Source: Stenotrophomonas sp. VV52 (GTDB lineage Bacteria; Pseudomonadota; Gammaproteobacteria; Xanthomonadales; Xanthomonadaceae). Taken from it: a stretch of DNA of 64,000 bases. Below, in pieces: positions 9,254-17,140 of this stretch. The first letter of the stretch is position 1. The number at the start of each line of letters is the position of its first letter. The position numbers and the translations under genes were made by a program. The notes under the pieces are model-generated. The model was not told the origin of the DNA, did not search any database, and saw only the letters and a list, made by a program, of their open reading frames with translations. The DNA lies in NCBI RefSeq assembly GCF_002893095.1, contig NZ_PKQQ01000002.1:434001-498000 (forward strand). Reading direction: 5' to 3'.

Positions 9254-9312
9254 GCAAGCGGGGGCCGCGATCGGCGGTATATTCGGGGTTACGTCCGGGA
9301 AAGGAGTACCCC

Positions 9313-10275
9313 ATGTTTCCAACCGTGTTTTTCTCGCTGATCCTCGCCTTCGTGGCCGTGGTGATCCTGTTCAAGGCCGTGCGCATGGTCCCTCAGGGCT
9401 ACGAGTGGACGGTCGAGCGCTTCGGCCGCTACACCCACACCATGACCCCCGGCCTGCACTTCCTGATCCCGATCGTGTACGGGGTCGGCCGCAAGGTGAA
9501 CATGATGGAGCAGGTGCTGGACGTGCCCAGCCAGGAAGTCATCACCAAGGACAACGCCGCGGTGCGCGTGGACGGCGTGGTGTTCTTCCAGGTGCTGGAC
9601 GCGTCCAAGGCCGCCTACGAGGTCGCCAACCTGGAAGTGGCGATGATCGCGCTGGTGCAGACCAACATCCGTACCGTGATCGGCTCGATGGACCTGGACG
9701 AATCGCTGAGCCAGCGTGAGGTGATCAACGCCCAGCTGCTGAGCGTGGTCGACCATGCCACCAACCCGTGGGGGGTGAAGGTCAACCGCATCGAGATCCG
9801 CGACATCCAGCCGCCGCGCGACCTGCTCGACGCGATGGCGCGGCAGATGAAGGCCGAGCGCGAAAAGCGCGCGCAGATCCTCGAAGCCGAAGGCTCGCGC
9901 CAGTCCGAAATCCTGCGCGCCGACGGCGAGAAGCAGGCCGCGGTGCTGGAGGCCGAAGGGCGCAAGGAAGCCGCGTTCCGCGACGCCGAGGCGCGCGAGC
10001 GCCTGGCCGAAGCCGAAGCCAAGGCCACCCAGGTGGTGTCCGAGGCGATCGCCAGTGGCGACGTGCAGGCCATCAACTACTTCATCGCGCAGAAGTACGT
10101 GGAAGCGTTCAAGGAACTGGCGACCTCGCCGAACCAGAAGCTGGTGCTGATGCCGATGGAAGCCAGCGGCGTGATCGGCTCCATCGCCGGCGTGGCGGAA
10201 CTGGCCAAGGAAGCGTTCGCGAAACAGGAAGAGAAGAAGACCACCCGCGCGGTGCCGCCGCGCATCGGAGGCTGA
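9313..10275 (+). CDS. SPFH/band-7 (stomatin/QmcA-like) membrane scaffold protein
   Basis: A 320-residue protein with one N-terminal membrane helix (residues ~3-22), an SPFH domain (VPQGYEWTVERFGRYTHTM, then DNAAVRVDGVVFFQV), and a long C-terminal coiled coil rich in Glu/Ala/Arg (residues ~175-240). Proteins of this type form ring-like assemblies in membrane microdomains and often modulate FtsH-type proteolysis. AAGGAG lies 7 nt before the ATG. The NfeD-like gene follows after 1 nt, the standard partner arrangement for this family. Confidence 0.9.
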   Translation: MFPTVFFSLILAFVAVVILFKAVRMVPQGYEWTVERFGRYTHTMTPGLHFLIPIVYGVGRKVNMMEQVLDVPSQEVITKDNAAVRVDGVVFFQVLDASKAAYEVANLEVAMIALVQTNIRTVIGSMDLDESLSQREVINAQLLSVVDHATNPWGVKVNRIEIRDIQPPRDLLDAMARQMKAEREKRAQILEAEGSRQSEILRADGEKQAAVLEAEGRKEAAFRDAEARERLAEAEAKATQVVSEAIASGDVQAINYFIAQKYVEAFKELATSPNQKLVLMPMEASGVIGSIAGVAELAKEAFAKQEEKKTTRAVPPRIGG

Positions 10276-10276
10276 G

Positions 10277-10708
10277 ATGCGCTGGGAAGTGGTCGGGTGG
10301 GGTGCGCTGGCGCTGGTGCTGTTCGCCGCCGAGGCGCTGGCGCCGGGCGCGTTCATGCTCTGGATCGGGATCGGCGCGGCTGCGGTGTTCGTGCTGGTGG
10401 CGGTGTTCGCCGACATCCCGCTGCTATGGCAGGTGGTGGCGTTCGTGCTGTTCAGCGTGGTCTCGATCCAGTGCTACCGGCAGTGGGGCCGCACGCGCGC
10501 GCGCGAGTCCGACGCGCCGTTGTTGAACCGGCGCGCCGAGCAGCTGATCGGGCGGGTGGTGGCGCTGGACCAGCCGATCGTGGCCGGCGTTGGCCGCGCC
10601 AAGATCGATGATGCGTTCTGGATGGTGGCCGGCCCCGACCTGCCCGCCGGCACCCCGGTGCGGGTGGTAGCCGTGGACGGCATGACGTTGAAAGTGCAGC
10701 AGGTCTGA
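10277..10708 (+). CDS. NfeD-like membrane protein, SPFH partner
   Basis: A 143-residue protein with two or three membrane helices in residues ~5-75 and a small C-terminal OB-fold-like domain (residues ~88-142, ending VRVVAVDGMTLKVQ). This is the short NfeD type without a protease domain. NfeD-family proteins are encoded next to SPFH genes and are thought to act with them in membrane organisation. The 1-nt gap to the SPFH gene implies translational coupling. A SMAG palindrome follows immediately. Confidence 0.88.
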   Translation: MRWEVVGWGALALVLFAAEALAPGAFMLWIGIGAAAVFVLVAVFADIPLLWQVVAFVLFSVVSIQCYRQWGRTRARESDAPLLNRRAEQLIGRVVALDQPIVAGVGRAKIDDAFWMVAGPDLPAGTPVRVVAVDGMTLKVQQV

Positions 10709-10711
10709 TCC

Positions 10712-10737
10712 GGTAGAGCCACGCCCTGCGTGGGTGC
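10712..10737 (+). repeat. SMAG-type GTAG palindrome
   Basis: GGTAGAGCCACGCCC followed by TGCGTGGGTGC: stem CCACGC/GCGTGG with a 3-nt loop. It lies just after the NfeD-like gene and before the gcvT promoter region. Confidence 0.75.
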
Positions 10738-10780
10738 GCGTCAGCATTGCGCACCGCCGCAGGCGTTGACGGGGCGGTTC

Positions 10781-10789
10781 TGGGATAAT
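10781..10789 (+). promoter_or_regulatory. Candidate extended -10 promoter of gcvT
   Basis: TGGGATAAT, an extended -10 element (TG-N-GATAAT), 37 nt before the gcvT ATG. A TTGACG upstream is only 12 bp away, too close to serve as its -35, so an extended -10 reading is preferred. No glycine riboswitch fits in the remaining ~36 nt leader. Confidence 0.45.
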
Positions 10790-10825
10790 GAAGGCCGGTT
10801 TTTTTCGATCCCCCGGATTGTGGTC

Positions 10826-11938
10826 ATGACCCAGAAAACGCTTCTCAACGATACCCACCGCGCGCTCGGCGCCAAGATGGTCGATTTCGGTGGTTGGGAC
10901 ATGCCCATCCACTACGGCTCGCAGCTGGACGAGCACCACCTGGTGCGTGCCGACGCCGGCATGTTCGACGTCAGCCACATGACCGTGGTCGACCTGCGCG
11001 GCGAGAAGGTGCGTGCGTTCCTGCGCCGCCTGCTGGCCAACTCGGTGGACAAGCTCAAGGTCCCGGGCAAGGCGCTGTACTCGTGCATGCTCAATGCGCA
11101 GGGCGGGGTGATCGACGACCTGATCGTCTATTACCTGGGTGAGGACTTCTTCCGCATGGTGGTCAATGCCTCCACCCGCGAGAAGGACCTGGCCTGGATC
11201 CGCGAACAGGCTGCGGCCTTCGACGTGGCGGTCACCGAGCGCGAAGACCTGGCGATCATCGCCGTGCAGGGCCCGACCGCGCGCGACAAGGTGATCGGCC
11301 TGGTTGCCGAAGGCGACCGCGCCGCGCTGCAGAAGCTGGGCCGCTTCGCCGCGCTCGAGGCCACTGCAACCAGCGGCGCGCCGCTGTTCGTCGCGCGCAC
11401 CGGGTATACCGGCGAGGACGGTTTCGAGATCCTGGTCGCACAGGACCAGGTGGTCGCGTTCTGGAATGCACTGGCCGGCGCCGGCGTACGTCCTGCCGGT
11501 CTGGGCGCGCGCGACACGCTGCGCCTGGAAGCCGGCATGAATCTGTATGGCCAGGACATGGACGAGGCGATCAGCCCGTTCGAAGCCGCGCTGGCCTGGA
11601 CGGTGGCGCTGGACAAAGGCCGCGACTTCATCGGCCGCGACGTGCTCGAAGCGCAGAAGGCCGCCGGCGACGCGCGCCAGATGATCGGCCTGGTGATGGA
11701 CGAGAAGGGCGTGCTGCGCCACGGCCAGGCAGTGAACACCGCCAGCGGCAGCGGCGAGATCCTGTCCGGTACGTTCTCGCCGACCCTGGGCAAGGGCATC
11801 GCCTTCGCACGCGTGCCGGCCGGCGAACTCGGCCAGGTGCACGTGGACATCCGCGGCCGGCAGGTGCCGGTGCGCGTGGTCAAGTTCCCGTTCGTACGCG
11901 AAGGCCAGGCGCAGCCCGGCGTTCTCGGCGAAGGCTGA
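10826..11938 (+). CDS. gcvT: Aminomethyltransferase (glycine cleavage T protein)
   Basis: The T protein of the glycine cleavage system transfers the methylene group from the lipoyl arm of GcvH to tetrahydrofolate, releasing ammonia. It has 370 residues. Visible family features are [12 protein letters not shown] (residues ~18-29), DVSHM (~48-52), the folate-binding [13 protein letters not shown] region and the GMNLYGQDM segment. The ATG at 10826 gives the canonical start MTQKTLLND. gcvH follows 66 nt downstream; the P protein gene is not in the window. Confidence 0.96.
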   Translation: MTQKTLLNDTHRALGAKMVDFGGWDMPIHYGSQLDEHHLVRADAGMFDVSHMTVVDLRGEKVRAFLRRLLANSVDKLKVPGKALYSCMLNAQGGVIDDLIVYYLGEDFFRMVVNASTREKDLAWIREQAAAFDVAVTEREDLAIIAVQGPTARDKVIGLVAEGDRAALQKLGRFAALEATATSGAPLFVARTGYTGEDGFEILVAQDQVVAFWNALAGAGVRPAGLGARDTLRLEAGMNLYGQDMDEAISPFEAALAWTVALDKGRDFIGRDVLEAQKAAGDARQMIGLVMDEKGVLRHGQAVNTASGSGEILSGTFSPTLGKGIAFARVPAGELGQVHVDIRGRQVPVRVVKFPFVREGQAQPGVLGEG

Positions 11939-12004
11939 GCTGCGTTCCATCCGGTTACACTACCCGCGTTTTCCTGACCCCCTGTAAATCTTCGGAGCAG
12001 TCCC

Positions 12005-12400
12005 ATGAGCGAGATCCCCGGCGACCTCAAATTCCTCAAGTCCCACGAGTGGGCGCGCGTTGAAGGCAACGGCCGCGTCACCGTCGGCATTTCCGACCAT
12101 GCCCAGGGCCTGCTCGGCGACCTGGTCTACGTCGAGCTTCCCGAAGTCGGCGCCGATGCCAAGGCCGGCGAGCAGATCGCGGTGGTCGAGTCGGTCAAGG
12201 CTGCCTCGGACGTGTACAGCCCGGTCTCCGGCAAGGTGGTCGAGGTCAACAGCGCCCTGGCCGACAAGCCGGAAACCATCAACGAAGACGCCTACGGCGA
12301 CGGCTGGATGTTCGTGGTCGAGCTGTCCAACAAGGACGAGTTGAACGACCTGCTGGAACCGGACGACTACGCCGAAGGCCTGGACGACGAGGACAACTGA
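12005..12400 (+). CDS. gcvH: Glycine cleavage system H protein
   Basis: A 131-residue lipoyl carrier that shuttles the aminomethyl intermediate between the P, T and L proteins. The lipoylation lysine is in [15 protein letters not shown] (Lys about residue 65), exactly as in the family, and the N-terminal [11 protein letters not shown] is typical. GGAGCAG precedes the ATG. A TACACT hexamer about 50 nt upstream could be a -10, so it may be expressed separately as well as with gcvT. A strong terminator follows. Confidence 0.97.
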   Translation: MSEIPGDLKFLKSHEWARVEGNGRVTVGISDHAQGLLGDLVYVELPEVGADAKAGEQIAVVESVKAASDVYSPVSGKVVEVNSALADKPETINEDAYGDGWMFVVELSNKDELNDLLEPDDYAEGLDDEDN

Positions 12401-12420
12401 TCCGCGTCTTCCCGGAACAG

Positions 12421-12451
12421 AAACGGCCGCCTGGTGCGGCCGTTTTTTTTT
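12421..12451 (+). terminator. Intrinsic terminator of gcvH
   Basis: A perfect 9-bp stem AACGGCCGC/GCGGCCGTT with a 5-nt loop and a run of nine T, 21 nt after the gcvH stop. Confidence 0.93.
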
Positions 12452-12815
12452 GGCCGATGCACGTAACCGGCAAGAAGGCGGTGCCCGGTGGCCGCCAAAA
12501 GTTTGCGCAGTTGCGCGAATCCGGACGCAAAAAGCGTTGCCGGATGTGAAAAGTTTTCGCCCCCGTTTTGGCGCCGTGCGGGAAGCGCTTGCGCGTTCGA
12601 TGGCATCCGCGTCGCGGCGTGGCGTTGGCGCGTGCTGCATGCAGGGCGTTGAAGCGAAAGTGCTTCTTTTAAGTGTTTTTCTTTCAACGCATCGACAAAG
12701 ATCCTGACGCGCGCGTCGGTTCGAGTCGGTTCGACACGGTCCCGACGAGCGCCTGCAGAGGGTGTGGCGCGGGCGCGTCGGCCCCCCGCCATGTGAAATT
12801 TTTTCGCGGGGGTTG
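12452..12815. other. Non-coding stretch upstream of the H1-like gene
   Basis: About 360 nt without a convincing ORF in either direction. It is less GC-rich than its neighbours, with A/T blocks (AAAAGTTTTCG, CTTTTAAGTGTTTTTCTTTC) and no repeat of the SMAG type. I see no gene or RNA that I can name. Confidence 0.5.
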
Positions 12816-12844
12816 TTGACAGTGAAAAAAAGCGTGATTAGGTT
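12816..12844 (+). promoter_or_regulatory. Candidate sigma-70 promoter of the H1-like gene
   Basis: TTGACA (12816-12821), a 17-bp spacer containing an A7 run, then TAGGTT (12839-12844). The -35 is perfect, the -10 imperfect. Transcription would start near 12851 and give a leader of about 280 nt. Confidence 0.6.
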
Positions 12845-12850
12845 TCGCCT

Positions 12851-13131
12851 CAGCAGACCTTGCCTGCGAAACGAGCCAACCGAATCGACATCCAGTCGCG
12901 AAGCACAACCAGAACATCTACCGCGCGTCCGAGGACGGTGGAGTCCGGTTCGCTTCCTCCGGTGAAATGCAAGGTCACCCCACCTTCGATACCTGCCTGG
13001 CAGTTCCTGGTCGGTATCCCCGTATCCGTCACGACGCGCATGACGCGACGGCGGTCCCCGCAGAGCAGTAGTAGCGGGTTTGCTTTACCTGGGCGTTTCA
13101 ACTCCATAGATCACTGACGAGGAGCCATCCC
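12851..13131 (+). promoter_or_regulatory. Long 5' leader of the H1-like mRNA
   Basis: Roughly 280 nt between the predicted start site and the ATG. A hairpin GTTTCGC/GCGAAAC (12842-12872) sits around the mRNA 5' end, and a stretch near 12939-12990 can fold (GGTGGAGTCCGG...). No known riboswitch motif is recognised. The ribosome site is GACGAGGAG just before the ATG. Confidence 0.4.
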
Positions 13132-13671
13132 ATGGCAACCAAGAAAGCTGCGAAGAAAAAGCCGGCCGCCAAAAAGGCCGTAAAGAAGGTCGCCAAGAAG
13201 GCGGCTGCCAAGAAGGCCGTGAAGAAGGTAGCCAAGAAGGCGGCTGCCAAGAAGACGGTAAAGAAGGCAGCCAAGAAGGCGACTGCCCGCAAGGCAGTGA
13301 AGAAGACGGCAAAGAAGGCGGTCCGCAAGGTCGCCAAGAAGGCCGCCGCCAAGAAGACCGCGAAGAAGGCAGCAAAGAAGACCGCCAAGAAGGCCGTCCG
13401 CAAGGTAGCCAAGAAGGCCGCTGCCAAGAAGACCGCCAAGAAGGCCGTCCGCAAGGTAGCCAAGAAGGCCGCTGCCAAGAAGACCGCCAAAAAGGCCGTC
13501 CGCAAGGTCGCCAAGAAGGCCACCGCCAAGAAGGCCACCGCGCGCAAGCCGGCCGCCAAGAAGGCTTCGGCCAAGAAGGCAGTGAAGAAGGTCGCCAAGC
13601 GCAAGCCGGCGGTCCGCAAGAAGAAGGCTGCACCGGTCGCCCTGCCGGCAACCCCGGCACCGCTGATCTGA
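13132..13671 (+). CDS. Histone H1-like Lys/Ala repeat DNA-binding protein
   Basis: A 179-residue, extremely basic protein built of KKAxAKKxVKKVAKK-type repeats from residue 4 to about 165, ending in a short Pro/Ala tail (APVALPATPAPLI). It resembles bacterial histone H1 homologues and the C-terminal tail of AlgP. Such proteins bind DNA or RNA without sequence preference and compact the nucleoid. There are no acidic residues in the repeats and almost no other structure. It has its own promoter, long leader and terminator, so it is a single-gene unit. A precise cellular role cannot be read from sequence. Confidence 0.85.
   Translation: MATKKAAKKKPAAKKAVKKVAKKAAAKKAVKKVAKKAAAKKTVKKAAKKATARKAVKKTAKKAVRKVAKKAAAKKTAKKAAKKTAKKAVRKVAKKAAAKKTAKKAVRKVAKKAAAKKTAKKAVRKVAKKATAKKATARKPAAKKASAKKAVKKVAKRKPAVRKKKAAPVALPATPAPLI
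13390..13542 (+). repeat. 51-bp tandem repeats within the H1-like gene
   Basis: Units starting AAGGCCGTCCGCAAGGT at 13390, 13441 and 13492 are spaced exactly 51 bp; the first two are nearly identical over their full length, the third diverges. Each encodes 17 residues (KAVRKVAKKAAAKKTAK). Copy-number change would keep the reading frame. Confidence 0.85.
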
Positions 13672-13694
13672 TCGATTCCCGATAGCCGTACCTG

Positions 13695-13738
13695 AAACTC
13701 CTTCCCCGGCAGCCCAGCGGGGAGGGAGTTTTTTTTTG
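13695..13738 (+). terminator. Intrinsic terminator of the H1-like gene
   Basis: Stem AAACTCCTTCCCC/GGGGAGGGAGTTT with one internal mismatch, followed by a run of about nine T. Confidence 0.9.
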
Positions 13739-13743
13739 CCATG

Positions 13744-13771
13744 CAAAAAAAAATCCCTCCCCGCGAGGGAT
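13744..13771 (-). terminator. Minus-strand terminator facing the H1-like terminator
   Basis: On the minus strand ATCCCTC/GAGGGAT forms a stem followed by nine U. Together with the plus-strand terminator it makes a larger palindrome of the form GGGAGGGA-T9-GCCATGC-A9-TCCCTCCC. Confidence 0.6.
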
Positions 13772-13792
13772 CAACGAACGTTGATCCCGATA

Positions 13793-13854
13793 GGTAGCGC
13801 CGGCCGCTGGCCGGCCCAGGCGGTGCCGAGAGCCGGCCAGCGGCCGGCACTACC
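13793..13854 (+). repeat. SMAG dimer (two inverted GTAG palindromes)
   Basis: GGTAGCGCCGGCCGCTGG... at 13793-13817 is followed after 13 nt by its inverse (13831-13854, ending ...CCGGCACTACC). This is the typical head-to-head dimer form. Confidence 0.88.
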
Positions 13855-13874
13855 GGCGGTGATGCGTGCACCAA

Positions 13875-13898
13875 CAAAAAAGCGGCCCGTGGGCCGCT
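13875..13898 (-). terminator. Minus-strand terminator of the serine hydrolase gene
   Basis: On the minus strand GCGGCCC/GGGCCGC with a 2-nt loop is followed by six U, 28 nt after the stop codon of the hydrolase. Confidence 0.85.
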
Positions 13899-13924
13899 TC
13901 TTCGCATCCATCATCCGGATCGCC

Positions 13925-15316
13925 TTACCGCGGCGAAGCCACCGCCCGATCAGACGACACACCCTTCCGCTTGCCGGGGCTGCTGTCTTCGGTCATCAGG
14001 TTGTCGCTGCCGAAGTCCGTATCCACGTCCAGCCAGCGCTGCGCGGGCAGGCCCATGGCCGCATCGAGCACGGTCGGCAGCAGGCCGCTGGGCAGGCTGC
14101 TTTCGCCGTTCCACATGATGGCGATGCCGAGGTCGCGCTCGGGGACCAGCGCGACCAGGCCGCGATAGCCCTGCACGGCACCGGCATGGAAGATCACTTC
14201 ATGCCCGGCGTAATCGAAGTTGCGCCACCCCAGCGCGTAACCTGCCGAGTGCAGGCGCTCGCGGCGCCAGCCCGAACGCATTTCGCCGGGGGTGTTGATC
14301 AGGGTCGAATGCAGCGTGGCCAGCAGCGGCGCCGGCAGCACGTCGGGGCGGTGACCGGTGTGGGCCAGCAGCCACTGCGCCATGTCGCTGGCGCTGGCGT
14401 TGACGCCCGCGGCAGGCGCCAGGCGGTAGTAGGTGGGTTTGGGGGTCAGCGACACCCAGCCATTGCGGCTGCGCACGTGCGGACGCGCCCAGCGCGAGCT
14501 GGCCTGGATGCCGGCCAAGCCGAGGCTGGCATCGTCCATGCCCAGCGGCTTGAACAGGCGACGTTCCACCGACTGCTCGTAGAAGCTGCCGGAGGCGGCG
14601 TACACGACGTCCCCGATCAGGCTGAAGGCCACGTTCTGGTACGCGTAGCAGTCGCCCGGCTGGCACTTGAGCGAGGTCGAGGCGAGCTTGTGGGTGAGCG
14701 TGTAGTACTCGGCGTTGGCTTCCACGTCGCGGTCGTAGGCGTTGTAGGGCAGGCCGACGCGATGGCTGAGCAGGTCGGCCACGGTGAGCCGGTCGGTCGC
14801 TTCGGGAGTGCTCAGCTGGAAGCCGGGCACGTAGTCGGTGACCTTGCTGTCCCAGCGCAGGGTGCCGTCGTTGACCAGCAGGCCGGCCATGGTGCCGGCG
14901 AAGGCCTTGGACAGCGACGCCAGGCGGAACACGGTGTGCGCGTCGACCATCTGCGGGTTGTTGACGTCGGTGACGCCATAGCCGCGCGCGCTGAGCACGC
15001 GGCCGCCCTGCACGATCGCCACCGCCATGCCGGGCACGCGCTCACCATAGGTGAGCTGCTGGGCCATGGATTCGATGTTGGCCACGTTGAAGCCGGCGGC
15101 CGGTGGCAGCACGGTCGGGGTGGTCGAGGTGGCCCGGTAGGCGGCGGGCTGGGTATGCGCGATGGCAGGCGCGGCGCTGTTTTCAATGTTGACCGGGAAG
15201 GCGGCCGGGGCCGCACTCGGGGTCTGGGCGGTGGACGACATGGCGATGGGCATGAGCATGCCCAGCAAACCGGTGGCCGCCGAACGGATCGGACGGCGCC
15301 TGCTGTTTTCTTTCAT
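13925..15316 (-). CDS. Secreted serine hydrolase of the beta-lactamase (class C / PBP-like) family
   Basis: A 463-residue protein from the ATG at 15316. An upstream start exists, but this one begins a signal peptide (MKENSRRRPIRS, then a hydrophobic stretch ending near STAQT). The catalytic SxxK is LASLSKAF, the second motif is YQN (YAYQN), and the third is HAG in place of KTG, the pattern of the Beta-lactamase/EstB-like esterase-peptidase group. It would act in the periplasm on a D-amino-acid peptide or ester. True beta-lactamase activity is not implied. It is monocistronic, with two minus-strand terminators downstream. Confidence 0.85.
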   Translation of the reverse strand: MKENSRRRPIRSAATGLLGMLMPIAMSSTAQTPSAAPAAFPVNIENSAAPAIAHTQPAAYRATSTTPTVLPPAAGFNVANIESMAQQLTYGERVPGMAVAIVQGGRVLSARGYGVTDVNNPQMVDAHTVFRLASLSKAFAGTMAGLLVNDGTLRWDSKVTDYVPGFQLSTPEATDRLTVADLLSHRVGLPYNAYDRDVEANAEYYTLTHKLASTSLKCQPGDCYAYQNVAFSLIGDVVYAASGSFYEQSVERRLFKPLGMDDASLGLAGIQASSRWARPHVRSRNGWVSLTPKPTYYRLAPAAGVNASASDMAQWLLAHTGHRPDVLPAPLLATLHSTLINTPGEMRSGWRRERLHSAGYALGWRNFDYAGHEVIFHAGAVQGYRGLVALVPERDLGIAIMWNGESSLPSGLLPTVLDAAMGLPAQRWLDVDTDFGSDNLMTEDSSPGKRKGVSSDRAVASPR

Positions 15317-15457
15317 CGTGTAAGGCCTGTGCGCAGCTGCTTGGGCCGATTCTAGCGCCGCTTTTCGTGATTGCACAAATTGAGCGAAGATGAATGCGTA
15401 TCGCATTGAAAAGGCCCGGTTTTTGCAGGGGAAGAATGGCCGCATGTGAGAGCCTGT

Positions 15458-17038
15458 TCAGGTGTCGCGCAGCCAGGCGGCGGCGCGCTCGGCAATCATG
15501 ATCGTGGGCGCGTTGGTGTTGCCGCTGACGAGGGTGGGCATGACCGAGGCGTCGACCACGCGCAGACTGCGCACGCCGTGCACGCGCAGCTGGGGGTCGA
15601 CCACGGCATCGGCGTACTGGCCCATCGCGCAGGTACCGACCGGGTGGTAGATGGTTTCCGCCTTGGCGCGGATGAAGGCGTCCAGCGCGGCGTCGTCCAG
15701 GTCGGTGCGGGCGGGAAAGATCGGTGCGCCGCGCCAGCGGTCGAAGGCGGGCTGGGCGAGGATCTGCTGCGACATGCGCACGCAGTGCCGCATCATCGCG
15801 AGGTCGTGGCCGTCGGCATCGCCCAAATAGTTGGGTTCGATCCTGGGGGGCGAGGTGGGGTCGCCATCGCGCAGGTGGATGCGGCCGCGGCTGCGCGGGT
15901 GCAGCGCGCAGGCATGCAGGGTGTAGCCGTCGCCGGGCAGGCGGTGGCGGCCGTGGTCGTCGAGCATGGCCGGCACGAAGTGGAACTGGACGTCGGCACC
16001 GGCGTCGGGGGCGAGCGGCGAGCGGGCGAAGCCGCCGGCTTCGGCGATGTTGCTGGTGCCGGCGCCACGATGCCCGCGCAGGAAGTAGTCGAAGGCGATG
16101 CGGGCCTGGTTGCTGCGGTCGTAGCTGACCCCGGGATGGGTGTGCACGAGGGTGCAGATGTCCAGATGATCCTGCAGGTTGCCACCGACGCCGGGCAGGT
16201 CGACGCGGGTGCTGATGCCGTGCGCGCGCAGCTGGCGATGGGGACCGATGCCGGACAGCATGAGCAGGTGTGGCGAGTGGATCACACCGGCGCTGAGGAT
16301 GACCTCGCGCGAGGCCAGGGCGTGCCGGTGCGCGCCACGCTGGTGGAAGTACACCCCGGTGGCGGTGTCGCCCTGGAAGCTCAGTGCGCGCGCCCGTGCG
16401 CCGGTCAGCACGGTGAGGTTGCGGCGGCCGCGCGCGGGGCGCAGGTAGGCGGTGGCGCTCGAGCAGCGCGCACCGTCGCGTTGGGTGACCTGGTAGAGGC
16501 CGACACCGGATTGGCTGGCCCCGTTGAAGTCGGGGTTGCGGGCGTGGCCGGCCTGTACGGCGGCGTCGATGAAGGCGTCGGACAGGGGATTGTGGTGGCG
16601 CAGGTCGGCGACGGAGAGCGGGCCTACGTCGCCATGCCATGGGCTGGCACCGCGGCTGTTGGCTTCGCTGTGCAGGAACCAGGGCAGCACCTGGTCCCAC
16701 GCCCAGCCGGTGGCACCGGCGGCGGCCCAGCGGTCGTAGTCGGCGGGCACGCCGCGCACGTAACACATGGCGTTGATGGCGCTGGAGCCGCCGAGCACCT
16801 TGCCGCGCGGCCACCACAGGCGGCGCCCGTCGAGGGCGGGCTGTGGTTCGGTGTACAGGTTCCAGTTGATGCGACGGTTGTTGACCAGGCGGGCGAGGCC
16901 GGCGGGCATGTGGATGAAGGGGTTGCGGTCGCGCGGGCCGGCTTCGAGCAGCAGGACGCGGCAGTGCGGGTCGGCGCTGAGCCGGTTGGCCAGGACGCAG
17001 CCGGCCGATCCGGCGCCGACGATGATGTAGTCGTACAT
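15458..17038 (-). CDS. GMC-family FAD-dependent alcohol/choline dehydrogenase-like protein
   Basis: A 526-residue GMC oxidoreductase. It starts at the ATG at 17038, right before the FAD-binding motif YDYIIVGAGSAGCVLANRLS. The GMC signature RGKVLGGSSAINAMCYVRG follows at residues ~80-98. The C-terminal active-site region YHPVGTCAMG holds the conserved His, and VSGNTNAPTIMIAE closes the FAD domain. The family oxidises alcohols (choline, aliphatic alcohols, sugars); the substrate here cannot be assigned. It is divergent from the transporter gene at 17141. Confidence 0.92.
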   Translation of the reverse strand: MYDYIIVGAGSAGCVLANRLSADPHCRVLLLEAGPRDRNPFIHMPAGLARLVNNRRINWNLYTEPQPALDGRRLWWPRGKVLGGSSAINAMCYVRGVPADYDRWAAAGATGWAWDQVLPWFLHSEANSRGASPWHGDVGPLSVADLRHHNPLSDAFIDAAVQAGHARNPDFNGASQSGVGLYQVTQRDGARCSSATAYLRPARGRRNLTVLTGARARALSFQGDTATGVYFHQRGAHRHALASREVILSAGVIHSPHLLMLSGIGPHRQLRAHGISTRVDLPGVGGNLQDHLDICTLVHTHPGVSYDRSNQARIAFDYFLRGHRGAGTSNIAEAGGFARSPLAPDAGADVQFHFVPAMLDDHGRHRLPGDGYTLHACALHPRSRGRIHLRDGDPTSPPRIEPNYLGDADGHDLAMMRHCVRMSQQILAQPAFDRWRGAPIFPARTDLDDAALDAFIRAKAETIYHPVGTCAMGQYADAVVDPQLRVHGVRSLRVVDASVMPTLVSGNTNAPTIMIAERAAAWLRDT

Positions 17039-17140
17039 GCCCACTCCCCAACGGTGATCGGGCCAGCATAAGGCACCACTGGCGATGTTGCGGTGCATCG
17101 TTTACCGTGCGCGCTTTATCGCCCGGAATGCGCACGCGCC

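Noticed and set aside
10766..10789. TTGACG plus GATAAT as a standard sigma-70 promoter for gcvT
   Set aside because: The spacing is only 12 bp. The GATAAT was kept as an extended -10 element instead.
10790..10825. A glycine riboswitch upstream of gcvT
   Set aside because: The space between the probable promoter and the ATG is about 36 nt, far too short for the aptamer, and no matching core motif is present upstream of gcvH either.
12600..13107. Short open frames between gcvH and the H1-like gene as small proteins
   Set aside because: They overlap each other on both strands, lack ribosome sites and show no protein-like composition; the region reads better as promoter and leader.
13925..15316. 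Calling the serine hydrolase an AmpC beta-lactamase
   Set aside because: It has SxxK and YxN but HAG instead of KTG, which fits esterase/peptidase relatives; resistance activity cannot be claimed.
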